NCBI RefSeq assembly: GCF_016615955.1 | Contig: NZ_CP067113.1 | Coordinates: 1,612,001 to 1,676,000 of the forward strand | Length of the DNA: 64,000 nt | Direction: 5' to 3' | DNA from: Luteimonas sp. MC1750 | Lineage (GTDB): Bacteria > Pseudomonadota > Gammaproteobacteria > Xanthomonadales > Xanthomonadaceae | Part shown: piece by piece, positions 47,497-57,268 of the stretch | Layout: each line of letters starts with the position of its first letter | Numbering within the stretch: the stretch's first letter is position 1 | Translations under genes and position numbers: made by a program | Notes under the pieces: generated by a model | Database searches by the model: none | What the model was told of the DNA's origin: nothing | What the model saw: only the letters and a program-made list of their open reading frames with translations

Positions 47497-48639
47497 CTAT
47501 TCAGCAGCCGGATAGTCTCCGCCGCTGTACAGCCTGGGGATCCGGTCGTTCAGGCCCACCAGGACCTCGTAGGGAATCATGCCCGCCGCCTCGGCGACCT
47601 GCTCGACGCGCAGTTCCCCGCCGCCCTGCCGGCCGATCAACACGACCTCGTCGTCGTTCCAGGCGCTCTGGTCTCCGATGTCGACCATGAACTGGTCCAT
47701 GCACACCCGGCCGACGATCGGGAAGCGCTGCCCGCGGATCAGCACCGAACCCCGCGAGGACAACGCGCGCGGAAAGCCGTCGCCATAGCCGATCGGGATG
47801 GTCAGCACGCGGGTGTCGCGCGTCGGCGCCCAGCTGCCACCGTAGCTGACCGTGTGCCCGGCCTCGACCACCTTGAAGTACACCACCCGCGACACCAGGC
47901 TCATCGCCGGCTCCACCGCCACCGTCGGCCGGCAGGCCGCGCCCGGCAGCACGCCGTAGAGCATGATCCCGGGCCGCACCATGTCCAGGCGCGCCTGCGG
48001 GAAGTGCAGCACGCCGCCCGAGTTGGCGATGTGCCGGGGTGGCATCGGCGCACCGATCCGCGTGAAGTGGGCGCAGGCCTCGTCGAAGCGCTCGAGCTGC
48101 AGCGCGGTCATCGGCGAGTCCGGCTCGTCCGCGCAGGCCAGGTGGGAGAAGATGCCGGCCAGGGTGATCCAGCGCGACGCCACCGCCGCCTCGATGAAGG
48201 GGCCGGCGCTCCACGCGTGCACGCCGATGCGCTGCATGCCGGTGTCGACCTTGAGGTGCACGGTGGCGCGCTGGCCCATGGCCTCGGCCGTCGCTTCGAC
48301 CTGGTGCAGCTTCTCCAGCGAGGAGACGGTGATCTGCAGGTCGTGCGCGATGTACTGCGCGACCTGCTGCGCGAACACGCCGCCGAGCACCAGGATCGGC
48401 ACGGTGATGCCGGCGCGGCGCAGCGCGATGCCCTCTTCGGGAAATGCGACGCCCAGGTGCTCGACGCCCACCGACTGCAGGTGGCGCGCCACCGGCACCA
48501 GGCCGTGGCCGTAGGCATTGGCCTTGACGATGGCCATCACCGGCACGCCGACGTGCGCGCGGATCGCGTGCAGGTTGCCCGCGATGCGGTCCAGGTCGAC
48601 CAGCGCGCGGGTCGGGCGTTCGGAAACGGGCAGGCTCAC
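47497..48639 (-). CDS. alr: Alanine racemase
   Basis: PLP enzyme making D-alanine for peptidoglycan. It has 380 residues from a GTG start at 48639 (VSLPVSERPTRALVDLDRIA). The PLP lysine is Lys39 in MAIVKANAYGHGL; the barrel continues with VDTGMQRIGV and GIFSHLACADEPD, and the second domain carries VGRVCMDQFMVDIGD. It starts 5 bp after the dnaB stop; the dnaB-alr pairing is conserved in many gammaproteobacteria. No clear Shine-Dalgarno is seen, consistent with coupling to dnaB translation. Confidence 0.96.
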   Translation of the reverse strand: MSLPVSERPTRALVDLDRIAGNLHAIRAHVGVPVMAIVKANAYGHGLVPVARHLQSVGVEHLGVAFPEEGIALRRAGITVPILVLGGVFAQQVAQYIAHDLQITVSSLEKLHQVEATAEAMGQRATVHLKVDTGMQRIGVHAWSAGPFIEAAVASRWITLAGIFSHLACADEPDSPMTALQLERFDEACAHFTRIGAPMPPRHIANSGGVLHFPQARLDMVRPGIMLYGVLPGAACRPTVAVEPAMSLVSRVVYFKVVEAGHTVSYGGSWAPTRDTRVLTIPIGYGDGFPRALSSRGSVLIRGQRFPIVGRVCMDQFMVDIGDQSAWNDDEVVLIGRQGGGELRVEQVAEAAGMIPYEVLVGLNDRIPRLYSGGDYPAAE

Positions 48640-48644
48640 GGGAT

Positions 48645-50060
48645 CTACTCGAAGCTTCCGACCGAGTCGTGGGCCAGGTTGTCGAAGCGGGTGTACTCGC
48701 CGAAGAACTTGAGCTTCACCGCGCCGGTCGGGCCATTGCGATGCTTGCCGATGATCACTTCGGCCAGGCCCTTGTCCGGCGAGTTTTCCTTGTTGTAGTA
48801 GTCGTCGCGGTAGATGAAGACGATCAGGTCGGCGTCCTGCTCGATCGCGCCGGACTCGCGCAGGTCCGCCATCACCGGGCGCTTGTCCGTGCGCGTTTCC
48901 AGCGAGCGGTTGAGCTGCGACAGCGCCATCACCGGCACGTTGAGCTCCTTCGCCAGCGCCTTCAGCGAGCGGCTGATCTCGGAGATCTCGGTGGCGCGGT
49001 TCTCGCTGTTGCCCGGCACCTGCATCAGCTGCAGGTAGTCGATCATGATCATGCCCAGGCCGTGCTCGCGCTTGAGCCGGCGCGCCTTGGCGCGTAGGGC
49101 GTCGGGCGACAGCGCGGGCGTGTCGTCGATGAAGATCTTGGTTTCCTTCAGCAGCCGGATCGCGCTCGAGATGCGGCTCCAGTCCTCGTCCTCGAGCTGG
49201 CCGGTGCGCAGGCGCGCGGCATTGACGCGGCCGACCGAGGAGATCAGGCGCAGCGCGAGCTGGCTGGCCGACATTTCCATCGAGAACACGGCCACCGGCT
49301 TGCGCGTCTTCATCGCCGCGTATTCGGCGATGTTGAGCGCCAGCGTGGTCTTGCCCATGGCCGGGCGCGCGGCCAGGATGATCAGGTCGGTGGGCTGCAG
49401 GCCGGCGGTCATCTCGTCGAACTCGACGTAGCCGGTGGGCAGGCCGGTGATCGAGCCGCCGGCGGCATAGCGCGTCTGCAGGACGTCGAAGGCGTCCTTC
49501 ATGGCGTCGTTGACCGCGGTGAAGTCCTTGCGGCCGCGGTTGCCGGCCTCGGCGATCGCGAACACGTCCTGCTCGGCCTTGGCCAGGATCTCGGAGCTCT
49601 CGCGGCCCTCCGGCTGGAAGCCGTCGTTGACGATGCCGGTACCGACCTCGATCAGCTGCCGCAGCACCGCCTTGTCGCGGACGATTTCGGCATAGGCCAC
49701 GATGTTCGCGGCCGACGGCGTGGTGGTGGCGAGCTCCACCAGGTAGGCGCCGCCGGCCACCAGCTCGGACTGGCCCTGCGATTCGAACCACTCGCCGAGC
49801 GTCACCGCGTCGAACGGACGGTTGCGCTCGGCCAGTTCCTTGATGGCGCGGAAGATCAGCTGGTGGTCGCGGCGGTAGAAGTCGACCTCGTCGAGCTGGT
49901 CGCCGACGCGGTCATAGGCCTCGGGCGACAGCATCAGCCCGCCGATGACGGCCTGCTCGGCCTCGACCGACTGGGGCGGAAGGCGCAGGTGTTCGACCCG
50001 GGCATCGCCACGCCCGTGCGGGTCGCGGCCGTCACGCTTGAAGCCGGGTCTGGCGCTCAT
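48645..50060 (-). CDS. dnaB: Replicative DNA helicase DnaB
   Basis: Hexameric 5'-3' helicase of the replisome. It has 471 residues: an N-terminal domain (PPQSVEAEQAVIGGLMLSPE) and a C-terminal RecA-like domain with Walker A AARPAMGKTTLALNIA, Walker B IMIDYLQLM, and the conserved VMALSQLNRSLETRTDKRP and SGAIEQDADLIVFIYRD segments. No intein interrupts it. The upstream 215 bp contain the rplI terminator and a perfect DnaA box 116 bp before the ATG. Confidence 0.98.
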   Translation of the reverse strand: MSARPGFKRDGRDPHGRGDARVEHLRLPPQSVEAEQAVIGGLMLSPEAYDRVGDQLDEVDFYRRDHQLIFRAIKELAERNRPFDAVTLGEWFESQGQSELVAGGAYLVELATTTPSAANIVAYAEIVRDKAVLRQLIEVGTGIVNDGFQPEGRESSEILAKAEQDVFAIAEAGNRGRKDFTAVNDAMKDAFDVLQTRYAAGGSITGLPTGYVEFDEMTAGLQPTDLIILAARPAMGKTTLALNIAEYAAMKTRKPVAVFSMEMSASQLALRLISSVGRVNAARLRTGQLEDEDWSRISSAIRLLKETKIFIDDTPALSPDALRAKARRLKREHGLGMIMIDYLQLMQVPGNSENRATEISEISRSLKALAKELNVPVMALSQLNRSLETRTDKRPVMADLRESGAIEQDADLIVFIYRDDYYNKENSPDKGLAEVIIGKHRNGPTGAVKLKFFGEYTRFDNLAHDSVGSFE

Positions 50061-50175
50061 CGCTGCACGCTCGTCACTATCGGGACTCCCCTGGTGGGAC
50101 CGTCGCCGCGGCCCCTGGTGCTGTGTCGGACTGACATCGTAAAGGCCCCCGGCCGGGAAGCGTTGCAGACAACCC

Positions 50176-50184
50176 TGTGGATAA
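50176..50184 (-). promoter_or_regulatory. Perfect DnaA box upstream of dnaB
   Basis: Minus strand TTATCCACA, a full 9/9 consensus DnaA box, 116 bp before the dnaB ATG and 46 bp past the rplI terminator. It suggests DnaA control of dnaB transcription or a DnaA titration site. Confidence 0.6.
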
Positions 50185-50229
50185 CCGGTGGGTATCGCAG
50201 GAACCGCGACCGCGGACGCCGGAAACGGA

Positions 50230-50255
50230 AACGGGCGCCCCGAGAGGCGCCCGTT
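50230..50255 (-). terminator. Intrinsic terminator of the rpsF-rpsR-rplI operon
   Basis: Perfect 10-bp stem AACGGGCGCC/GGCGCCCGTT, 20 bp after rplI. The minus strand continues TCCGTTTCC, a broken T-tract. Confidence 0.8.
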
Positions 50256-50275
50256 CCAGTCCCGACCGTGATGGC

Positions 50276-50728
50276 TCAGGCGGCTTCGGGTTCGACCACG
50301 ACCTTGACGGTGGTCTCGACGTCGGCGTGCAGGTGCACGACGACCTCGTACTCGCCGACGGTGCGGAAGGCGCCCTCGCCCATCACCACTTCGGACTTCT
50401 CGACCGGGGTGCCGGCCTTGGTCAGGGCCTCGGCGATGTCGCGCGGACCGACCGAGCCGTACAGCTTGCCCTCGGTCGACGCATTGGCGTAGACGGTGAC
50501 GCTGGCGCCTTCGAGCGCGGCGACGCGCGTGTTGGCCTCGTCCAGGCTCGACTGTGCCTTGGCCTCGTACTCGGCGCGGCGCGTCTCGAAACCGGCCAGG
50601 TTGGCGGCGGTGGCCGGGACGGCCTTGCCCTGCGGCACGAGGAAGTTGCGGCCGTAGCCGGGCTTCACGCTGACCTTGTCGCCAAGGTTGCCGAGGTTGA
50701 CGACCTTCTGCAGGAGGATCAGATCCAT
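50276..50728 (-). CDS. rplI: 50S ribosomal protein L9
   Basis: Large-subunit protein on the L1 side that influences frame maintenance. It has 150 residues with the N-terminal signature [20 protein letters not shown] and [16 protein letters not shown], a long connecting helix and a C-terminal domain ([17 protein letters not shown]). It is the last gene of the rpsF-rpsR-rplI operon, 97 bp after rpsR, and is followed by a hairpin terminator. Confidence 0.98.
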   Translation of the reverse strand: MDLILLQKVVNLGNLGDKVSVKPGYGRNFLVPQGKAVPATAANLAGFETRRAEYEAKAQSSLDEANTRVAALEGASVTVYANASTEGKLYGSVGPRDIAEALTKAGTPVEKSEVVMGEGAFRTVGEYEVVVHLHADVETTVKVVVEPEAA

Positions 50729-50825
50729 GGGGTGTACTCCGTATTCGTTAGCGGCGCACCCACGCGCGCCGCAACCGTTGCTGTCCGAATGGACGGTGGC
50801 CGGGCCGCCCTGGGGCGGCGCGGGA

Positions 50826-51056
50826 TCAGACGTTGTGGTTGTCGGTGTACGGGATCAGGGCCAGGAAACGCGCGCGCTTGACGGCGGTGGCGAGCTGGCG
50901 CTGGTACTTCGACTTGGTGCCGGTGATGCGGCTGGGAACGATCTTGCCGTTCTCGGTCAGGTTCTGGCGCAGGGTGTTGAGATCCTTGTAATCGATCTCC
51001 TTGACGCCCTCGGCGGTGAACTTGCAGAACTTGCGGCGGCGGAAGAACTTGGACAT
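50826..51056 (-). CDS. rpsR: 30S ribosomal protein S18
   Basis: Small-subunit platform protein that binds with S6. It has 76 residues including the family signature around [20 protein letters not shown] and [17 protein letters not shown]. It starts 11 bp after rpsF. Confidence 0.98.
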   Translation of the reverse strand: MSKFFRRRKFCKFTAEGVKEIDYKDLNTLRQNLTENGKIVPSRITGTKSKYQRQLATAVKRARFLALIPYTDNHNV

Positions 51057-51067
51057 GTCGGTGATCC

Positions 51068-51505
51068 TCAGGCGGCTTCGGAGTTGTCGTCGGTGTCGGC
51101 GGCGGGCTTCTCGCCCTCGCCTTCCTCGTCGTCACGGCGGCGGCGCTCGCCACGCTCCGGACGGTCGGGCTTCTCCGGCTTCTCGTCCTTGTTCTTCATG
51201 ATCAGCGACTGCTCGGTATCGGCCTCTTCGCGGCGGACCACGAGGTGGCGGAGGATGGCGTCGTTGAAGCGGAAGCCCTCGATCAGCTCGTCGAGCACGG
51301 ACTGGCCGGCCTCGATGTTCATGAGCACGTAGTGGGCCTTGACCAGGTTGTCGATCGGATACGCCAGCTGGCGACGACCCCAGTCCTCCAGGCGGTGGAT
51401 CTTGCCTTCGGAACCTTCGATCAGGGTCTTGTAGCGCTCGACCATGGCCGGCACCTGTTCACTCTGGTCCGGATGGACCAGGAACACGATCTCGTAGTGA
51501 CGCAT
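51068..51505 (-). CDS. rpsF: 30S ribosomal protein S6
   Basis: Forms a heterodimer with S18 on 16S rRNA. It has 145 residues from the ATG at 51505, preceded by a strong GAGGAA Shine-Dalgarno; the fold runs from [18 protein letters not shown] to [20 protein letters not shown] long, highly charged low-complexity tail follows ([20 protein letters not shown]...), about 45 residues, where other bacteria have poly-glutamate additions. First gene of the operon, behind a roughly 110-nt structured leader. Confidence 0.98.
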   Translation of the reverse strand: MRHYEIVFLVHPDQSEQVPAMVERYKTLIEGSEGKIHRLEDWGRRQLAYPIDNLVKAHYVLMNIEAGQSVLDELIEGFRFNDAILRHLVVRREEADTEQSLIMKNKDEKPEKPDRPERGERRRRDDEEGEGEKPAADTDDNSEAA

Positions 51506-51620
51506 GTTGTTTCCTCGTGGATATCGGCCGCGGGCGGAACGCCGCTGGCCGGGACAGCCCCCGGACGGTCCCTGGAGGACGCCGTGGGGCAAGGGACTCC
51601 CGGCGGACCGGGAGCCGGAC

Positions 51621-51650
51621 ATTATTGCAGGCGGCGCGACGGCCGCGCAA
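51621..51650 (-). promoter_or_regulatory. Promoter candidate for rpsF-rpsR-rplI
   Basis: Minus strand TTGCGC (51645-51650), 18 bp, AATAAT (51621-51626). A 7-bp stem CTCCCGG-TCCG-CCGGGAG (51597-51614) lies just inside the predicted transcript. Confidence 0.5.
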
Positions 51651-51663
51651 GTTGACGCGGCGC

Positions 51664-52005
51664 TCAGGCGACCTTGTCGGCGTCGGTGGTGAAGCTCTCG
51701 CCGCAGCCGCAGGCGGCGGCGGCCTTCGGGTTGCTGAAGGTGAACTGCTCGTTCAGGCCCTGCTTGAGGAAGTCCATTTCGGTTCCGTCGACCAGGGGCA
51801 GGCTGTCGGCGTCGACGAAGATGCGCACGCCGTCCTGCTCGAACACCGTGTCGCCGGGGCGCTCGTCGCGTGCGAGATCGACCGCATAGCCCCAGCCGGA
51901 GCAGCCGGTGCGGTTGACGCCGAAGCGCAGGCCGAGGGCCGCGGGAGCGGATGCGAGGTAGCCCTTCACGCGTTCGAGGGCGGCGGGTGCAAGGGTGATG
52001 GCCAT
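51664..52005 (-). CDS. iscA: A-type iron-sulfur carrier protein, IscA-like
   Basis: Carries Fe-S clusters or iron to target proteins. It has 113 residues with the three ligand cysteines Cys35 ([10 protein letters not shown]), Cys99 and Cys101 (ACGCGESF), the same numbers as E. coli IscA. The CGCGESF ending fits IscA better than ErpA (CGCGSSF), but it stands alone rather than in an isc operon, so ErpA-like function is possible. A -10-like TAGAAT lies 6 nt before the ATG and no Shine-Dalgarno is seen. Divergent from asnS. Confidence 0.9.
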   Translation of the reverse strand: MAITLAPAALERVKGYLASAPAALGLRFGVNRTGCSGWGYAVDLARDERPGDTVFEQDGVRIFVDADSLPLVDGTEMDFLKQGLNEQFTFSNPKAAAACGCGESFTTDADKVA

Positions 52006-52112
52006 GGCGTCATTCTACTCCGTGGGGCCGGCGCGGATCCGGCATCCGCGCGGCGATGGGTCCGGTAAACTCACACTCCCTGTATCGGTCCCTCCATTCA
52101 AGGATTCAAGGC

Positions 52113-53513
<1,401 letters not shown>

Positions 53514-53517
53514 GGCC

Positions 53518-53823
53518 GTGCTGCTGTTCTTCGCCCTGTGTTTCGTCGGCGTCGCCATCGCCGGTGCGAGCGCGTACATCATCTTCTGGCCGCTGTCGCT
53601 GGTGCAGCTGCGCGACCTCCATCCCGCCGTGCGCGAGCGCCTGGGTGAAGGCGCGTTCCTCAAGCCGCGGGTGATGTGGTGGCTGCTGTCCGGCGGCTAC
53701 CGCGAGACCCGCGATCCTGCGTTCACCGGCCTGGCGACGCCGGCCCGCGTGGCGCTGTCGACGGTGATCTTCGGGCTGTCCGGCGCCGCGATCCTGTGGC
53801 TCTGGTCGGTGGCGCTGTCATGA
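53518..53823 (+). CDS. Small membrane protein of unknown function
   Basis: Not recognised. It has 101 residues from a GTG start 4 bp after the asnS stop. An N-terminal membrane helix (FFALCFVGVAIAGASAYIIF) and a C-terminal one (ALSTVIFGLSGAAILWLWSV) flank a roughly 50-residue soluble loop with PLSLVQLRDLHPAVRERLGE and a WWLLSGGYRETRDP motif. Both ends of the loop contain short conserved-looking W/G/Y clusters. The next gene overlaps its stop (ATGA), so the two are likely made together. Its association with asnS suggests only co-transcription. Confidence 0.7.
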   Translation: MLLFFALCFVGVAIAGASAYIIFWPLSLVQLRDLHPAVRERLGEGAFLKPRVMWWLLSGGYRETRDPAFTGLATPARVALSTVIFGLSGAAILWLWSVALS

Positions 53824-54140
53824 CCGGTTTCGACGACGGTCGCCAGCGTGACGAATGGTGGCTGGCCACGCTTGGACGCATGGTCATCTGGGCCCGGTTG
53901 CGCGTGCGCGAGGGCGGCACCGCCGAGGTGCTCGACAGCGACGGCAACACCCTGGGCTACGACAGCGAGGACACCGCGCGCGCCATGCTGATGGATGCCG
54001 AATACGTGGCCTTCGACGGCCTCGACGACGCCGATGCCGCCGAGCGCGGCTTCCTCCCCGGCGAGCTCACGCCGCCACAAGGCGACGATGAGGGCGTGCT
54101 GCAGGCCGGCATGATCCAGACCTTCGGCGGCAACGCCTGA
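53820..54140 (+). CDS. Acidic small protein of unknown function
   Basis: Not recognised. It has 106 residues, soluble and strongly acidic, beginning MTGFDDGRQRDEWWLATLGR; it contains an RVREGGTAEVLDSDGNTLGY beta-hairpin-like segment, an EDTARAMLMDAEYVAFDGLD stretch and an acidic tail. The EVLDSDGNTLGYDSEDTA pattern suggests a small domain that reads and records a modified residue only in the loosest sense; I assign no function. It overlaps the preceding membrane protein gene by 4 bp. Confidence 0.7.
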   Translation: MTGFDDGRQRDEWWLATLGRMVIWARLRVREGGTAEVLDSDGNTLGYDSEDTARAMLMDAEYVAFDGLDDADAAERGFLPGELTPPQGDDEGVLQAGMIQTFGGNA

Positions 54141-54176
54141 CCGGGGCTCCCGCCCCAGACCAGCAAGGAGACAGCC

Positions 54177-54962
54177 ATGGACCTCGACCTCACCGGACGC
54201 CACGCACTGGTCTGCGGTGCGTCCGAAGGCATCGGTCGCGCCACCGCGATTGAACTGGCCGCGCTGGGCGCCAGCGTCACGGTGCTCTCCCGCCGCGAGG
54301 ATGCGCTACGCGAGGTGGTGTCGACGCTGGCGAGTGGTGCGGGCCGCGAGCACGCCCTCGTGGCGGCCGACAGCGCAGACACCGACGGCCTGGCCAAGGC
54401 CGTGGCCTCCGTGGTCGCGCGGCGCCCCGTGCACATCCTGGTCAACAACACCGGCGGGCCGCCCGGTGGGCCCGCGGCCGACGCGCCGCTGGACGCCTTC
54501 GAAGCCGCCTTCCGCCGCCACCTGCTCGCCAACCAGGTGCTGCTGCAGGCTGTGCTGCCGGGCATGCGTGAAGCGCGCTGGGGCCGCGTGGTCAACGTGG
54601 TCTCGACCTCGGTGCGGGAACCGATCGTCGGACTGGGCGTGTCAAACACCATCCGCGGCGCGGTGGCCTCATGGGCCAAGACGCTGTCGCGCGAACTGGC
54701 GCCCGAGGGCATCACGGTCAACAACGTGCTGCCCGGCTTCACCGAGACCGGGCGCATCCGCCAGATCATCGGCGACCGTGCGAAGAAGGAAGGCCGCAGC
54801 GAAGACGACATCCGCCGCGAGATGGAGGCCGCGATCCCGGCCCGACGCTTCGCCACCGCCGACGAGACCGGCGGCGTGATCGCCTTCCTGTGCTCGCCGG
54901 CCGGGTCCTACGTCAACGGCGTCAGCCTCGCGGTCGACGGCGGGCGCATGGCCTCGATCTGA
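54177..54962 (+). CDS. SDR-family oxidoreductase with degenerate active site
   Basis: Rossmann-fold short-chain dehydrogenase-like protein of 261 residues with a good AAGGAG Shine-Dalgarno. The cofactor site is intact in form (HALVCGASEGIGRATAIELA) and NNTGGPPGG replaces the usual NNAG. The catalytic YxxxK is missing: in VGLGVSNTIRGAVASWAKTL the corresponding positions read SxxxR. This variant defines a recognised subgroup resembling beta-ketoacyl-ACP reductases without a standard tetrad. It may bind nucleotide without classical reductase chemistry. It is 4 bp upstream of nei. Confidence 0.88.
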   Translation: MDLDLTGRHALVCGASEGIGRATAIELAALGASVTVLSRREDALREVVSTLASGAGREHALVAADSADTDGLAKAVASVVARRPVHILVNNTGGPPGGPAADAPLDAFEAAFRRHLLANQVLLQAVLPGMREARWGRVVNVVSTSVREPIVGLGVSNTIRGAVASWAKTLSRELAPEGITVNNVLPGFTETGRIRQIIGDRAKKEGRSEDDIRREMEAAIPARRFATADETGGVIAFLCSPAGSYVNGVSLAVDGGRMASI

Positions 54963-54966
54963 GGCC

Positions 54967-55800
54967 GTGCCCGAAGGCCCGGAGATCCGCCGCGCCGCCG
55001 ACCGCCTTGCCGAGGCGGTGGCGGGCGAGCCGCTGGTCCGCGCCTGGTTCGCATTCACCGCACTGAAGCGCTTCGAAGCCGGCCTGGTCGGCCGCCGCAT
55101 CGAATCGATCACCTCGCGCGGCAAGGCGATGCTGATCCGCTTCGACCACGACTGGACGATGTACAGCCACAACCAGCTGTACGGCGTCTGGAAAGTGGCC
55201 GCGCCGGGTGAGCAGCCGGAGACGCAGCGGTCGCTGCGCGTTGCCTTCGAGACCCCGCGCGGCGCGATCCTGCTGTACTCCGCATCGGATGTGTCGATGT
55301 GGCGCAGCGACGAAGTCGAATCGCATCCGTTCCTGCAGGGCCTTGGACCCGACGTGCTCGATACCGCTCTGGACGCGACCGCCGTTGCCGCGCGGCTGCG
55401 GTCCGCGCCCTACCGCGGCCGAGCACTCGGCAGCCTGCTGCTCGACCAGGGCTTCCTTGCGGGCATGGGCAACTACCTGCGCTCGGAGGTGCTGTTCAGC
55501 GCGGGGCTGCGGCCGGAGCGGCGGCCGAAGGACCTGGAGCCGGAAGCGACGGCACGCCTCGCACGGGCGCTGCTCGCCATCCCCCGCCTGAGCTACGCCA
55601 CCCGCGGCATCGCACCCGCCGACCGCATGCGCGATGACTACCTCACCGACACGCCGGACGCCTTCCGCTTCCAGGTCTTCGGGCGCGGCGGCCAGCCCTG
55701 CCCCGCCTGCGGCACCGCGATCGAGCGCATGAGCGTCGGATCGCGCCGGCTCTACCTCTGCCCGGCCTGCCAGCCTGACGGCCCGGTCCGGCGCGGGTAA
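54967..55800 (+). CDS. nei: Endonuclease VIII (Nei) DNA glycosylase
   Basis: Removes oxidised pyrimidines and nicks the abasic site. It has 277 residues from a GTG start (MPEGPEIRRAADRL) giving the catalytic N-terminal Pro2-Glu3. A conserved Lys lies in TSRGKAMLIRF. The helix-two-turn-helix region DQGFLAGMGNYLRSEVLFSA and a C-terminal zinc finger with CPACG and CPACQ pairs follow. It is 4 bp after the SDR gene and 9 bp before amnC, so it may be co-transcribed with the kynurenine genes. Confidence 0.95.
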   Translation: MPEGPEIRRAADRLAEAVAGEPLVRAWFAFTALKRFEAGLVGRRIESITSRGKAMLIRFDHDWTMYSHNQLYGVWKVAAPGEQPETQRSLRVAFETPRGAILLYSASDVSMWRSDEVESHPFLQGLGPDVLDTALDATAVAARLRSAPYRGRALGSLLLDQGFLAGMGNYLRSEVLFSAGLRPERRPKDLEPEATARLARALLAIPRLSYATRGIAPADRMRDDYLTDTPDAFRFQVFGRGGQPCPACGTAIERMSVGSRRLYLCPACQPDGPVRRG

Positions 55801-55809
55801 GCTTGCGGG

Positions 55810-57234
55810 ATGCGACGCTACGCACACGTCATCGGCAGCGGGACGCGCGACGCCGCCAGCAGTCGCTGGCGCGAGGTGTGCGACCCGGCCCTGGGCCGCC
55901 CCTATGCCGAGGTCGCGGATGGCGATGCCGCCGACATCGACGCGGCGGTCGCGGCGGCGGGCGCGGCCTTCCCCGCCTGGTCGGGCCTGCGCAACAGCGA
56001 GCGTGCCCGCCACCTGGAGCGCCTCGCCGACGCCCTGGAGGCGCGGGCGGAGGACTTCGCCCACGCCGAGGCCCGTGACGGCGGCAAGCCCTATGCGCTG
56101 GCGCGCGACGCGGAAATCCCGCGCGCGGTGTCCAACCTGCGCTTCTTCGCCCACGCGGCCACCCAGTTCAGCAGCGAATCGCACCACGGCGAAGCCGGCC
56201 TCAACTACACCCTGCGCCAGCCGCTGGGGGTTGTCGGCACCATCTCGCCCTGGAACCTGCCGCTGTACCTGTTCACCTGGAAGCTCGCGCCAGCGCTCGC
56301 GGCAGGCAATACCGTGGTCGCGAAGCCGTCGGAAGTGACGCCCGCGACCGCCACCCTGTTCGGCCAGCTGGCGCTGGAGGCCGGCCTGCCGCAAGGCGTG
56401 CTCAACGTGGTGCACGGCAGCGGGCCGGACGTTGGCGAGGCCCTGGTGCGCCACGACGACGTGCGCGCGATCTCGTTCACCGGCAGCACCGCGGTGGGCC
56501 AGCGCATCGCCGGCATTGCCGGGCCGCTGCTGAAGAAGGTCTCGCTGGAGCTGGGCGGCAAGAATCCGACCCTGGTCTTCGCCGACAGCGACTGGCGCGA
56601 CCAGCTCGGCATCCTCGTCCGCTCGGCCTTCCAGAACAGCGGGCAGATCTGCCTGTGCGGCTCGCGCATCCTGGTCGAGCGCAAGGTGTACGTGGAATTC
56701 CGCGACGCCTTCGTCCAGGCCGCGCTGACCCTGCGCCCGGGCGATCCCATGGACAGCGATGCCAACCTCGGCCCGCTGGTCTCGCAGGCGCACTTCGACA
56801 AGGTCGTGGCGGCGATCGCGCGGGCGCGCGACGAGGGCGGCACGGTGCTCTGCGGCGGCAGCGCGCTCGAGCGTCCGGGCTGGTTCGTGCCGCCCACGGT
56901 GATCGAGGGCCTGGGGCCGGATTGCGCCAGCAACCGCGAGGAGATCTTCGGGCCGGTCGCCACGCTGCAGCCCTTCGACGACGACGACCACGCGCTGGTG
57001 CTGGCCAACGCCGGCGACCATGGCCTGGCCGCTTCGGTGTGGACGCGCGACCTCGCCCGCGCCCACCGCTTTGGCGCGCAGCTGCGCTGCGGCATCGTCT
57101 GGATCAATACCTGGCTGCTGCGCGACCTGCGCACGCCCTTCGGCGGCATGGGCCAGTCCGGCCTGGGTCGCGAGGGCGGACTGGAGGCGATGCGCTTCTT
57201 CACCGAGCCGCGCAACGTCTGCATCGCGACCTGA
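55810..57234 (+). CDS. amnC: 2-aminomuconate 6-semialdehyde dehydrogenase
   Basis: NAD-dependent aldehyde dehydrogenase oxidising 2-aminomuconate semialdehyde to 2-aminomuconate, preventing its cyclisation to picolinate. It has 474 residues of the ALDH superfamily: TISPWNLPLYLFTWKLAPAL, FTGSTAVGQRIA, the glutamate in LELGGKNP, and the catalytic Cys in NSGQICLCGSRI. The substrate is inferred from context: acmsd, nbaC and a RidA-type deaminase follow in order. A generic betaine-like aldehyde dehydrogenase is the alternative, but the cluster makes amnC (ALDH8A1-like) much more likely. Confidence 0.9.
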   Translation: MRRYAHVIGSGTRDAASSRWREVCDPALGRPYAEVADGDAADIDAAVAAAGAAFPAWSGLRNSERARHLERLADALEARAEDFAHAEARDGGKPYALARDAEIPRAVSNLRFFAHAATQFSSESHHGEAGLNYTLRQPLGVVGTISPWNLPLYLFTWKLAPALAAGNTVVAKPSEVTPATATLFGQLALEAGLPQGVLNVVHGSGPDVGEALVRHDDVRAISFTGSTAVGQRIAGIAGPLLKKVSLELGGKNPTLVFADSDWRDQLGILVRSAFQNSGQICLCGSRILVERKVYVEFRDAFVQAALTLRPGDPMDSDANLGPLVSQAHFDKVVAAIARARDEGGTVLCGGSALERPGWFVPPTVIEGLGPDCASNREEIFGPVATLQPFDDDDHALVLANAGDHGLAASVWTRDLARAHRFGAQLRCGIVWINTWLLRDLRTPFGGMGQSGLGREGGLEAMRFFTEPRNVCIAT

Positions 57235-57268
57235 GCCCGCACCCCCTTTCGCACCACACGGAACCCCC

